NCBI GenBank assembly: GCA_035489015.1
Contig: DATHKR010000213.1
Location: 1-64,000, forward strand
Direction: 5' to 3'
Length of the DNA: 64,000 bases
Source of the DNA: DATFRY01 sp035489015
Lineage (GTDB): Bacteria > Myxococcota_A > Polyangia > Haliangiales > Haliangiaceae
The notes beneath the pieces were generated by a model. It was not told where the DNA came from and ran no database searches. It saw only the letters and a list, made by a program, of their open reading frames with translations. Positions 8,942 to 16,794 of this stretch are shown here, piece by piece (within the stretch, counting starts at the first letter, position 1; each line of letters begins with the position of its first letter). Both the position numbers and the translations under genes were made by a program.

Positions 8942-9265
8942 TCAGCGGCCGTCCACGACCGACAGACAGTCCGAGTTGCCCGAGTCGTCGGTGCCGGCCT
9001 GGTGCGCCTCGCACTCGCTGGCGTACCGCTCGCCGTCGCAGCCGCAGACCGGCTCGCCACCGCTCGTGCACTCGATCGGGGGTACCTGGCAGGTGCCGGC
9101 GCCGTCGGCGAGCGCGCAGCCCCCGAGCTCGAAGTCGCAGAAGAGGTCACTGCGGCACTGGGTGCCCTGGAAGCCGGCGCACTGCTCGCCAACCCCGGCC
9201 CCGGAGGGGTCACCGCACGAACAGAGAGCCGCCACCAGGATGAGCAGGAGATGGATCGTTCGCAT
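8942..9265 (-). CDS. Kazal-like domain lipoprotein
   Basis: 107 residues. The signal MRTIHLLLILVAALCSC ends in a lipobox-like LCSC. The rest is Cys-rich and ends in PVCGCDGERYASECEAHQAG, the Kazal-type serine protease inhibitor core (PVCGCDG-x-Y-x-x-x-C). In Myxococcota many short lipoproteins carry this single domain; whether it inhibits a protease is unknown. An alternative ATG at 9295 would add 10 residues. It lies just upstream of serB on the same strand, but serB seems to have its own promoter. Confidence 0.8.
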   Translation of the reverse strand: MRTIHLLLILVAALCSCGDPSGAGVGEQCAGFQGTQCRSDLFCDFELGGCALADGAGTCQVPPIECTSGGEPVCGCDGERYASECEAHQAGTDDSGNSDCLSVVDGR

Positions 9266-9415
9266 GGCGCGCAAGAGTTGCAGGGTTTGCGCCATGGCGA
9301 GTGGAGGGCGCCGTACACGTGATTCCGCCCGGTTCTTGGGCGACGTCCTCGAAAATCCGAGGAAAGCATCAAAGCCGGAGATCTTGAGCAGCCAGGGTGC
9401 GTAACATCGAGGCCG

Positions 9416-10273
9416 ATGAACGACTGGAATCGCAACGGACAGCCGCCCGGGTATCCGCCGCAAGGCCATCAACCGCCGCAGGACCTCCACGCGCCACAGG
9501 GCGGATACGCACCGCAGGGCGCTCATCCGCAGGGCGGCGGTCACGCGGCGCAGGGCGGCTATCCGCCGCAGGGCGGTCAGCCGCCACAGGGTGGTTATCC
9601 GCCGCAGGGCGGTTATCCGCCGCAGGGTGGCTATCCGCCGCAGGGTGGTTATCCGCCGCAGGGCGGCTATCCGCCGCAGGGCGGCTATCCGCCGCAGGGC
9701 TATCCCCAGCAGGGCTACGGCCCGCAGGGCGGCCACGGTGGGCCGGGCGGCGTGCCGCCGGTGCGCCGGGTGAAGACGGGCATGTACATCGCCCTCTTCC
9801 TCATCGGCATCCTGGGCGGCGGCGGGATGATGGGAATCGCCGCGGCCGATCGCAAGGTGCAGGAGCTCCTGTACGTGGCCTGGTTGCCGATGCTCATCGG
9901 GGCCATCGCCATCTGGGTGCTCATCTACAAGGCCTGGGCCGCGATCCAGGACGGCCACGCCCGCACCACGCCCGGCAAGGCGATCGGGTTCATGTTCATC
10001 CCGCTCTTCAACATCTACTGGCTCTTCATCGCCATCGGCAGCTGGGCGAAGGAGTACAACGCGTTCGCCGACCGGCAGGGCGTCCCCGGCTTCCGCGCCA
10101 GCACGGGCCTCTTCCTCTGGCACTGCATCCTGTCGATCATCCCGTTCGGCTCGGTCATCACCATCTTCACCATCTTCGGGGTGCTGTCGCAGTTCGGCCG
10201 CGGCATCAACGCGGTCGCCGATCGCCACTCGCCGCCGCTGCCGGTCGCGGTCGCCCACCGCATGTCGCGCTGA
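9416..10273 (+). CDS. PQGGYP-repeat membrane protein
   Basis: 285 residues. Residues 1-115 are a Gly/Pro/Gln/Tyr-rich low-complexity region with about eight near-perfect hexapeptide repeats (GGYPPQ). Then come three or four membrane segments: MYIALFLIGILGGGGMMG, VAWLPMLIGAIAIWVLIY, IGFMFIPLFNIYWLFIAIG and LFLWHCILSIIPFGSVITIFTIFG. The motif TTPGKAIGFMFIPLFNIYWLF recurs in bacterial membrane proteins of unknown role, often fused to GYF-like or low-complexity tails. The Tyr/Gly/Gln-rich tail could drive condensate formation or bind partners. A -10-like TAACAT (9402-9407) ends 8 bases before the ATG. Confidence 0.82.
   Translation: MNDWNRNGQPPGYPPQGHQPPQDLHAPQGGYAPQGAHPQGGGHAAQGGYPPQGGQPPQGGYPPQGGYPPQGGYPPQGGYPPQGGYPPQGGYPPQGYPQQGYGPQGGHGGPGGVPPVRRVKTGMYIALFLIGILGGGGMMGIAAADRKVQELLYVAWLPMLIGAIAIWVLIYKAWAAIQDGHARTTPGKAIGFMFIPLFNIYWLFIAIGSWAKEYNAFADRQGVPGFRASTGLFLWHCILSIIPFGSVITIFTIFGVLSQFGRGINAVADRHSPPLPVAVAHRMSR
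9553..9707 (+). repeat. 18-base tandem repeats coding GGYPPQ
   Basis: Roughly eight copies of an 18-base unit (GGCGGTTATCCGCCGCAG with third-base changes) lie in frame inside the membrane protein gene. The changes are silent apart from one Gln-for-Tyr unit, which suggests selection on the peptide. Length variation by replication slippage is likely. Confidence 0.85.
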
Positions 10274-10301
10274 CCCAGTTCTGACCTGAGTCAGACCCAG
10301 G

Positions 10302-10754
10302 TCAAAACTGACGGGCCGAGTCGAGCAGGATCGTGACCGGCCCGTCGTTGACCAGCTCGACCGCCATGGTCGCGCGGAAGACGCCGGTCGCCACCCGCGC
10401 CACGCCGGCCGCGCGCAGCCCGGCGACGAACTGGTCGTAGAGCGCCTCGGCCGCGCCCGGCTCGAGCGCCCCGGTGAAGGCCGGCCGGCGTCCCTTGCGC
10501 GCGTCGCCGTACAGCGTGAACTGCGACACGGCGAGCACGCCGCCACCGGTGTCGAGCACCGAGCGGTTCATCTTGCCGGCGTCGTCGGCGAAGACGCGCA
10601 GGTTGGCGACCTTGTCGACCATGTAGTCGACGTCGGCGACGCCGTCGCCGGTCCCGGCGCCGAGCAACACCAGGAGCCCGCCGTCGATCTCACCGGTGAC
10701 CTGGTCGGCCACCACGACCCGGGCGCGGGTCACTCGCTGCGCCACCGCTCGCAC
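10302..10754 (-). CDS. dtd: D-aminoacyl-tRNA deacylase
   Basis: 150 residues, exact family length. The two active-site signatures are present: SQFTLYGD (residues 77-84) and NDGPVT (136-141, usually NSGPVT or NGPVT, carrying the Gly-cisPro). It frees D-amino acids wrongly attached to tRNA, protecting translation. The GTG start at 10754 is supported by the standard beginning (RAVAQRVTRARV). A -10-like TATAGA (plus-strand 10762-10767) sits 7 bases upstream. The gene is divergent from the lipoprotein at 10858. Confidence 0.95.
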   Translation of the reverse strand: MRAVAQRVTRARVVVADQVTGEIDGGLLVLLGAGTGDGVADVDYMVDKVANLRVFADDAGKMNRSVLDTGGGVLAVSQFTLYGDARKGRRPAFTGALEPGAAEALYDQFVAGLRAAGVARVATGVFRATMAVELVNDGPVTILLDSARQF

Positions 10755-10819
10755 CGGGCCTTCTATAACACACCGATTTCACGGACACGCCGCCGCGCGC
10801 TCCAGGCAACCCCGCCACC

Positions 10820-10847
10820 TTGTCCTCGGTCTGACGGATGGTAGTAT
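10820..10847 (+). promoter_or_regulatory. Sigma70-like promoter of the Cys-rich lipoprotein gene
   Basis: TTGTCC (10820-10825), 16-base spacer, TAGTAT (10842-10847). The ATG is at 10858, so the predicted transcript would begin within about 3-5 bases of the start codon. Confidence 0.5.
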
Positions 10848-10857
10848 CGCCCCGCCC

Positions 10858-11355
10858 ATGCCGCAAATGCGCGCCACCTTTGCAATTCTTCTGCTGCTCG
10901 GCGCCGCTGCGTGCGGCGACGAGATCGGCGACGAGTGCTCGCTCTCGACCGACTGCTCGAGCCAGGGCGATCGCATCTGCGACATCAGCTCGCCCAACGG
11001 CTACTGCACGATCATCGGCTGCGACTTCGACACCTGCCCGGAGGAGTCGGTCTGCGTCCGCTTCTTCTCGGTGTCGAGCTCCAACCGGCTGTGCGACCCG
11101 CGCGAGGAGGACATCGGCGACAAGAACGACTGCACCGCCGACGAGTTCTGCACGCTGAGCGGCACCTGCGTGCCGCGCACCGCCGAGGTCCGCTACTGCA
11201 TGAAGACCTGCGGCGGCAACGGCGACTGCCGCGACAACTACGAGTGCCGCGACGAATCGCTGATGCAGGAGCACGGCGGCGAGCCGGTGCCCCCGCCGGG
11301 TGAGGCGGTCAGCCAGGACCCGCAGGCGTTCTGCGCGTCGGCCCCGCTCGAGTAG
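10858..11355 (+). CDS. Cys-rich lipoprotein of unknown function
   Basis: 165 residues. Signal MPQMRATFAILLLLGAAAC followed by an acidic, Cys-rich mature region with evenly spaced cysteine pairs (DECSLSTDCSSQGDRICD, NGYCTIIGCDFDTCPEESVC, NDCTADEFCTLSGTCVP, YCMKTCGGNGDCRDNYEC). This pattern is typical of disulfide-stabilised surface lipoproteins in Myxococcota; EGF/Dickkopf-like modules are the nearest general resemblance. No catalytic motif is seen. The following methyltransferase gene starts two bases after the stop and is probably co-transcribed. Confidence 0.82.
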   Translation: MPQMRATFAILLLLGAAACGDEIGDECSLSTDCSSQGDRICDISSPNGYCTIIGCDFDTCPEESVCVRFFSVSSSNRLCDPREEDIGDKNDCTADEFCTLSGTCVPRTAEVRYCMKTCGGNGDCRDNYECRDESLMQEHGGEPVPPPGEAVSQDPQAFCASAPLE

Positions 11356-11357
11356 CA

Positions 11358-12152
11358 GTGCGCGGGCCCGCGGCGCGGCCGCTGCGGCGCGGCCCGGGCA
11401 GCCTCTACCGCCGGCTGAAGTCGCTCGAGTACCTGGCCACACGCGATCGCGGCGCGGTGGCGCGCTTCGTCGTCGGCGGCGGCGCGCGCGGCCTGGCCGG
11501 CCGCATCGACCTGGTGCGCCGCTTCGTGGCCATCACCAACCACACCCGCGGCTATCACACGCTGGGCGAGATGCTGTGCGTGGCCGAGGAGATCCTCCGC
11601 CGCGCCCGCCCGGTCGTGCTCGAGGCCGGCTGCGGTCACGGGTCGAGCACCGCCAAGCTCAGCCTCGCCGCGCGCGCCTCCGGCGGCCAGCTCGCCGTGT
11701 TCGACTCGTTCCGCGGCCTGCCCGCCAACCGCGAGCGGCACACCCACCTCGACGGCCGCACGATCGCGTTCCGCGCCGGCGCCTTCCGCGCGACCTTGCC
11801 GTCGGTCCAGCGCACCGTGGCCCGCTTCGGGGCACCCGAGCGGTGCACCTTCCACAAGGGCTGGTTCGCCGACACGCTGCCGGCGCTCGAGCCGCGCCCG
11901 CACCTGGACGTGGTGGTGCTCGACGTCGACCTCCTCGACTCCACGCGCGTGTGCCTGCGCGAGCTCTACCCGCGCCTGCGGCCGGGCGGCGTCCTCTTCA
12001 CGCTCGACGGACAGCTGCGCGCCACCCACGAGCTCCTCGCCGATGACATGTTCTGGCGCGACGAGGTCGGCGTGGCGAGCCCGCCGACGATGCGAGGCCT
12101 GGGGCGAGCCAAGCTCGTGACGATCCTGGGCCCTGCCCCGCTGGCGGGCTGA
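11358..12152 (+). CDS. Class I SAM-dependent methyltransferase, TylF/macrocin-O-methyltransferase-like
   Basis: 264 residues; GTG start at 11358, two bases after the previous stop. VVLEAGCGHGSSTAKLS (about residues 86-102) is the SAM-binding glycine loop; AVFDSFRGLPANRERH and LDVVVLDVDLLDSTRVCLRELYPRLRPGGVLFTLD match the TylF family, in which an Asp cluster binds a metal. Relatives methylate sugar hydroxyls of natural products or surface polysaccharides. No biosynthetic cluster surrounds it, so the substrate is unknown. Confidence 0.82.
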   Translation: MRGPAARPLRRGPGSLYRRLKSLEYLATRDRGAVARFVVGGGARGLAGRIDLVRRFVAITNHTRGYHTLGEMLCVAEEILRRARPVVLEAGCGHGSSTAKLSLAARASGGQLAVFDSFRGLPANRERHTHLDGRTIAFRAGAFRATLPSVQRTVARFGAPERCTFHKGWFADTLPALEPRPHLDVVVLDVDLLDSTRVCLRELYPRLRPGGVLFTLDGQLRATHELLADDMFWRDEVGVASPPTMRGLGRAKLVTILGPAPLAG

Positions 12153-12368
12153 CCGCCGGGATCCTCCTCGCCCGAATTCTTCTGGGCGGTTGCGCCCGTC
12201 GACGGCCGGTGGTGGCGATCTTCACGCTTCTTCACGGAACGCCGCGAACTGGTAAAACAACCCCGCCGCATCCTCTGGCTCGGATGCGCGGCAGGGCTGG
12301 CGGGGAGATCCCGGGCGCAGCCGAACCGCCGTTCCTCGCCACCTCGGTCAGGTAAAGTCTCCGCCCTC

Positions 12369-13610
12369 GTGTCAGACCAGCTCTCATCCGATCTCGCGTC
12401 GCTGCGCATCGATCACGACGCCCCTCCGTCGCGCCGTCGGCTGCCCAGGCTCGCGCTCTACGCGGTCCTGATCGCGGTCGCGGCTGCGATCGTCTACTTC
12501 GCGGTCCTGCCGAACGTGCGGTCGAAGTTCTACAAGACCGAGGTCACGGCCACCGAGATCGCGCTGGTGTCGCCGGCCCAGGCCTCGATCGAGCTCACCT
12601 CGACCGGCTACGTGACGCCGCAGATCGTGTCGCGGGCGGTGGCCAAGGCGCCCGGTCGAGTGGCGGAGGTGCGGGTCAAGCAGAGCGACCAGATCAAGGC
12701 CGGCGACGTCCTCCTGGTCCTCGACACCATCGATCAGCAGGCCGCGATCGCGTCGTCGCGCACGCGGGTGGCGACCATGCGGGCCAACGCGCAGACCGCG
12801 CGGGCCAACCTGGCCGAGGTCCAGCAGCAGCTGAAGCGCGAGCGCGACCTGTCCGGCCAGGGCGTCACGCCCAAGGCGACCGCCGAGGATCTCGCGCGCC
12901 GGGCCGACGCGCTCGCCGCCGGGGTCAAGGCCGCCGACGCCGCCGCGCGCGCGGCCCAGGCCGAGGTCAGCGCGCTCGAGGTCAACCTCAAGAGCTACAC
13001 GCTGGTCTCGCCGATCTCCGGCAAGATCATCAACCGCCCGCCCGAGCTGGGCGACTTCGTCGGCCCGGCCATGTCCGGCGTGGCCGACACGGCCGGCTCC
13101 ATCGAGATCGCCGACTTCGACTCGCTGGCGGTGGAGACCGACGTGCCCGAGGGGCGGCTGCACCAGGTCAAGCTGGGCCAGCCGTGCGAGATCCAGCTGG
13201 ACGCGTTCCCCGATCGCCGCATCCGTGGCGAGGTGTACGAGGTGGTCCCGCGGGTCAACCGCTCCAAGGCCACCGTGGTGGTGAAGGTGAAGTTCGTGGA
13301 CTCGAGCGAGGGCGCGCTGCCGGACATGTCGGCCCGGGTCAGCTTCCTGTCGGGCAAGCTCGACGCCGAGGCGATGAAGGAGCCGCCCCACCTCATCGTC
13401 CCCGGCTCGGCGGTCACCGATCGCAGCGGCGCCAAGGTGGTGTTCGTCATCGAGGACGGGCGGCTGCGGATGATGCCGATCCAGCTCGGCAAGCCGTTCG
13501 GCGAGGGGTTCGAGGTCGTGCGCGGGCCGGGCTCCGGCACGCGGGTCGTCTCACAGCCGGGACCGGATCTGGTCGACGGCCAACAGGTCAAAGAAAGGAC
13601 CGGCGGATGA
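12369..13610 (+). CDS. MacA/HlyD-type periplasmic adaptor of an ABC transporter
   Basis: 413 residues with a GTG start. A single N-terminal membrane anchor (LALYAVLIAVAAAIVYFAVL) is followed by a barrel-sandwich lipoyl half (VSRAVAKAPGRVAEVRVKQSDQIKAGDVLLVLD), a long coiled coil (about residues 130-200), the return lipoyl half (YTLVSPISGKIINRPPELGDFVGP) and beta-barrel/membrane-proximal domains. It links inner-membrane ABC transporters to an outer channel or carries lipids. It is gene one of a tightly coupled operon: its stop overlaps the ATPase start (ATGA). A -10-like TAAAGT lies 10 bases upstream of the start. Confidence 0.9.
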   Translation: MSDQLSSDLASLRIDHDAPPSRRRLPRLALYAVLIAVAAAIVYFAVLPNVRSKFYKTEVTATEIALVSPAQASIELTSTGYVTPQIVSRAVAKAPGRVAEVRVKQSDQIKAGDVLLVLDTIDQQAAIASSRTRVATMRANAQTARANLAEVQQQLKRERDLSGQGVTPKATAEDLARRADALAAGVKAADAAARAAQAEVSALEVNLKSYTLVSPISGKIINRPPELGDFVGPAMSGVADTAGSIEIADFDSLAVETDVPEGRLHQVKLGQPCEIQLDAFPDRRIRGEVYEVVPRVNRSKATVVVKVKFVDSSEGALPDMSARVSFLSGKLDAEAMKEPPHLIVPGSAVTDRSGAKVVFVIEDGRLRMMPIQLGKPFGEGFEVVRGPGSGTRVVSQPGPDLVDGQQVKERTGG

Positions 13611-14368
13611 ATCAGACAGAGAATGTCGGTGCCGACGCGAAGAAGACCGCGCAGGGCCGGAGCGGCGAGGACGGCGTCTATCGCGGCACCGTGGAGGCCG
13701 AGCACATCATCAGGGTGCGCAAGGTCTCCAAGACGTACTGGCGCGGCAAGGAGAAGCTGGAGGTCCTGAAGGACGTGGACCTCGACATCACCCAGGGCGC
13801 GTTCGAGGCGCTGATGGGCCCGTCCGGCTCCGGCAAGTCCACGCTGCTCAACCTCATCGCCGGGCTCGACCGGCCCACCTCCGGCACGGTCGTGGTCGGC
13901 GGGGTCGACCTCGGCAGCCTCGGCGAGGCCGGCCTGGCCAAGTGGCGGTCGACCAACGTCGGCTTCGTGTTCCAGAACTACAACCTCATCCCGGTGCTCA
14001 CCGCGGCGCAGAACGTCGAGTTGCCGCTGCTCTTGACCAGGCTGTCGGGCGCCGAGCGCAAGAAGCGCGCCCAGACCGCGCTCAAGGTGGTGGGCCTCCT
14101 GGATCGAGGCGATCACCGGCCGGATCAGCTGTCCGGTGGGCAGCAGCAGCGCACCTCGATCGCGCGCGCCATCGTGACCGACCCGAAGATCCTGGTCGCC
14201 GACGAGCCGACCGGCGACCTCGACCGCGACAGCGCCGAGGAGATCCTGGCCCTGCTCGACAAGCTGCACCGCGAGTTCGAGAAGACCATCATCATGGTCA
14301 CCCACGACCCGCACGCGGCCGAGCGCGCCCAGCACCTCCGCCGGCTCGACAAGGGAGCGCTGCAATGA
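13607..14368 (+). CDS. ABC transporter ATP-binding protein, MacB/LolD family
   Basis: 253 residues. Walker A GPSGSGKST (71-79), Q-loop VFQNYNLIPVLTAAQNVELP, signature LSGGQQQR (175-182), Walker B ILVADEPTGDLD (195-206) and H-loop VTHD are all intact. The EPTGDLD and VELPLLL features place it with MacB/LolD/FtsE ATPases that drive mechanotransmission rather than substrate passage. The ATG at 13607 overlaps the adaptor stop by four bases and the downstream permease start overlaps this stop likewise, so all are translationally coupled. The first 30 residues are an unusual polar extension. Confidence 0.93.
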   Translation: MNQTENVGADAKKTAQGRSGEDGVYRGTVEAEHIIRVRKVSKTYWRGKEKLEVLKDVDLDITQGAFEALMGPSGSGKSTLLNLIAGLDRPTSGTVVVGGVDLGSLGEAGLAKWRSTNVGFVFQNYNLIPVLTAAQNVELPLLLTRLSGAERKKRAQTALKVVGLLDRGDHRPDQLSGGQQQRTSIARAIVTDPKILVADEPTGDLDRDSAEEILALLDKLHREFEKTIIMVTHDPHAAERAQHLRRLDKGALQ

Positions 14369-15549
14369 ACCTCGCGACTCTCGGGGTCAAGAACGTGGCC
14401 CGGCACAAGGGCCGGACCGCGCTGACCGCCATCGGCATTGCCGTCGCGATCGTGCTGTTCATGCTGATGCGCACGGTGGTGCTGTCCTGGACCGGCGCGG
14501 TGGACGCGTCGGCCAAGGATCGCATCGCGACCCGCCACAAGGTCACCTTCATCATGCAGCTGCCCAAGCGCTACGTGGAGGACATCGGCAACATGCCGGG
14601 CGTCACCAAGGTGAACGGGGTGCCGCAGGTGACCTGGGCCAACTGGTTCGGCGCCAAGGATCCCAACCGACCCGACGACTTCTTCGGCACCATCGCCACC
14701 GATCCGGCCACGTTCCTGTCGGTCTACGACGAGATCATCGTCGACCCGGCCCAGGCGACCGCCTGGAAGCAGGACCGGCGCGGCGCGCTGGTGGGCGACA
14801 GCCTGGCCAAGAAGTTCGGCTGGAAGGTGGGCGACAAGGTCGTGCTCCAGGGGACGATCTTCCCGGGCAACTGGGAGTTCAACATCGACGGCATCTACAC
14901 CGCCGAGCGGCGCACGGTCGACCGGTCGACCCTGTGGTTCCACTGGGACTACCTGAACGAATCGCCGGTCTTCAAGCCCAAGGACATGGTCGGCTGGATC
15001 ATCACGCGGGTGGACGAGCCGGGCCAGTCGGCGGCGATCTCGAAGAAGATCGACGCGATGTTCGACGAGCGCGACACCCAGACGGTCACCATGAGCGAGA
15101 AGGCGCTGAACCAGTCCTTCCTCGGCTTCTTCTCCGCGATCCTGAAGGCGGTGGACGTGGTGACGTTCGCCATCCTGGTCATCATCGTGCTCATCCTGGG
15201 CAACACCATCGCCATGGGGGTGCGCGAGCGGACCGCGGAGTACGGCTGCCTGCGCGCGATCGGGTTCCGCGGCTCGCACCTGGCGGCGTTCGTGGTCGGT
15301 GAATCGGTGACCATCGGGCTGCTCGGCGGGCTGCTCGGGCTCGGCATCTCCTGGCTGCTGGTCAACCAGGCGCTCGGGCCGTTCATCGAGGAGAACATGG
15401 GCGGGATCCTTCCCCACTTCCGGATCCCGCCGGAGCTGGCCCTGGTCGGCCTCGGCATCGCCATGCTGCTCGCCCTGCTGGCGGCGGTGTGGCCGGCCTA
15501 CCGCGCGTCCCGACTCAAGGTGGTCGACGCGCTGCGCACGGTCGAATAG
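14365..15549 (+). CDS. FtsX-like ABC permease (first of pair)
   Basis: 394 residues. One N-terminal membrane helix (LTAIGIAVAIVLFMLMRTVVL), a periplasmic MacB-PCD-type domain of about 230 residues (includes ALVGDSLAKKFGWKVGDKVVLQG), then three C-terminal helices with ERTAEYGCLRAIGFR between them, the conserved coupling motif of FtsX/LolC/MacB permeases. It would form the membrane part of an efflux, lipoprotein-sorting or cell-wall-signalling transporter with the ATPase. The start overlaps the ATPase stop (ATGA). Confidence 0.92.
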   Translation: MNLATLGVKNVARHKGRTALTAIGIAVAIVLFMLMRTVVLSWTGAVDASAKDRIATRHKVTFIMQLPKRYVEDIGNMPGVTKVNGVPQVTWANWFGAKDPNRPDDFFGTIATDPATFLSVYDEIIVDPAQATAWKQDRRGALVGDSLAKKFGWKVGDKVVLQGTIFPGNWEFNIDGIYTAERRTVDRSTLWFHWDYLNESPVFKPKDMVGWIITRVDEPGQSAAISKKIDAMFDERDTQTVTMSEKALNQSFLGFFSAILKAVDVVTFAILVIIVLILGNTIAMGVRERTAEYGCLRAIGFRGSHLAAFVVGESVTIGLLGGLLGLGISWLLVNQALGPFIEENMGGILPHFRIPPELALVGLGIAMLLALLAAVWPAYRASRLKVVDALRTVE

Positions 15550-15561
15550 AGGAACCGAACC

Positions 15562-16731
15562 ATGATCCCACTTCGCTACAACGTCAGAAGTCTCCTGGTC
15601 CGGCGCACGACGTCGCTGGCCACGCTGATCGGCGTCGCGCTGGTCGTGTTCGTCCTGGCCACCGCGCTCATGCTCACCGCCGGGATCGACAAGACCCTGG
15701 CGGCGTCAGGATCGTCCGACCACGTGGTGGTGCTGCGCAAGGGCTCGGACGCCGAGATGGCCAGCAGCATCGAGACCAGCGCGCTCAGCATGGTCCTGGC
15801 CGGGCCGGGGGTGAAGAAGGACAGCGCCGGCAAGCCGATCGGCTCCGGCGAGATCGTCACCGTCATCCTCGGCGACAAGGCCGACGGCAGCGGCGGCGTG
15901 TCGAACGTCCTGGTCCGCGGCGTGGCCGACAACGTCATGGAGCTCCGCCCCGAGGCCCACGTGATCGAGGGCCGCCCGGCCCGGCCCGGCTCCGACGAGG
16001 TCATCATCGGGCGCGCCATCCGCGGCCGCTTCAAGGGCATGGACCTCGGCCAGCACTTCGACCTCAAGAAGAACCGCCCGCTCACGGTGGTCGGCGTCTT
16101 CGAGGACGGCGGCTCGTCGTTCGAGTCGGAGGTGTGGGCCGATGTCGAGACCGTGCGCTCGTCGTTCGGCCGCGAGGGAACGGTGACGTCCGCGACCGTG
16201 ACCCTCGACTCGCCCAGCAAGCACGACGCGTTCAAGCTGGCGGTCGAGCAGGACAAGCGGCTCGGCCTCGAGGTCCTGCGCGAGACGACCTACTACGAGA
16301 AGCAGAGCGAGGCGACCTCGATGCTGATGGCCGTCCTCGGCTGGGTCATCAGCGTCTTCTTCATCATCGCGGCGGTCATCGGCGCGTTCATCACGATGAA
16401 CACGGCGGTGGCCCACCGGAAGCGCGAGGTCGGCACCCTGCGGGCGATCGGGTTCTCGCGCCGCGCGATCCTGATGTCGTTCACGCTGGAGTGCATCGTC
16501 CTGGCCATGACCGGCGCCGCCATCGGCGTGGTGCTGGCGTCGCTCATGAGCTTCGTCAGGTTCTCGGTCATCAACTGGGCGTCCTGGTCGGAGATCGTCT
16601 TCACCTTCCAGATGACGCCCGGCATCGTCGTCACCTCGGTGGTCGTCGGCGGGATGACCGGCCTCTTGGGCGGGATCATCCCCGCCTTCCGGGCGTCGCG
16701 CATGCGCCCGATCGACGCGCTGCGCGCCTGA
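15562..16731 (+). CDS. FtsX-like ABC permease (second of pair)
   Basis: 389 residues, same architecture as the preceding gene: helix TSLATLIGVALVVFVLATALMLT, periplasmic domain with EVIIGRAIRGRFKGMDLGQHFDLKKNRPLTVVGVFEDGG, then three helices around HRKREVGTLRAIGFSRR. GAGGAACC before the ATG is the ribosome site. Two different FtsX subunits next to one ATPase suggest a heterodimeric LolCDE-like complex, but the presence of a MacA-type adaptor is more like MacAB, so this is a mixed design. Confidence 0.92.
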   Translation: MIPLRYNVRSLLVRRTTSLATLIGVALVVFVLATALMLTAGIDKTLAASGSSDHVVVLRKGSDAEMASSIETSALSMVLAGPGVKKDSAGKPIGSGEIVTVILGDKADGSGGVSNVLVRGVADNVMELRPEAHVIEGRPARPGSDEVIIGRAIRGRFKGMDLGQHFDLKKNRPLTVVGVFEDGGSSFESEVWADVETVRSSFGREGTVTSATVTLDSPSKHDAFKLAVEQDKRLGLEVLRETTYYEKQSEATSMLMAVLGWVISVFFIIAAVIGAFITMNTAVAHRKREVGTLRAIGFSRRAILMSFTLECIVLAMTGAAIGVVLASLMSFVRFSVINWASWSEIVFTFQMTPGIVVTSVVVGGMTGLLGGIIPAFRASRMRPIDALRA

Positions 16732-16742
16732 GCCCCTGCCCC

Positions 16743-16772
16743 CGCGAAGGCGCCGCCGCCGGCGTCTTCGCG
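16743..16772. terminator. Hairpin between converging transcription units
   Basis: Arms CGCGAAGGCGCC (16743-16754) and GGCGTCTTCGCG (16761-16772) pair over 12 positions with one G-T wobble and a 6-base loop. It lies between the permease stop and the convergent channel gene stop, so it can serve both. There is no T-run. Confidence 0.55.
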
Positions 16773-16794
16773 GCCTCTCGCCGCGCGGCCGGGT

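Noticed and set aside
9553..9707. CRISPR-like array of 18-base repeats
   Set aside because: The repeats are contiguous, in frame and coding, with no spacers and no cas genes in the window.
9397..10284. Second plus-strand frame overlapping the PQGGYP gene
   Set aside because: Out-of-frame Arg/Ala-rich translation of the same repeats; the 9416 frame has coherent membrane helices.
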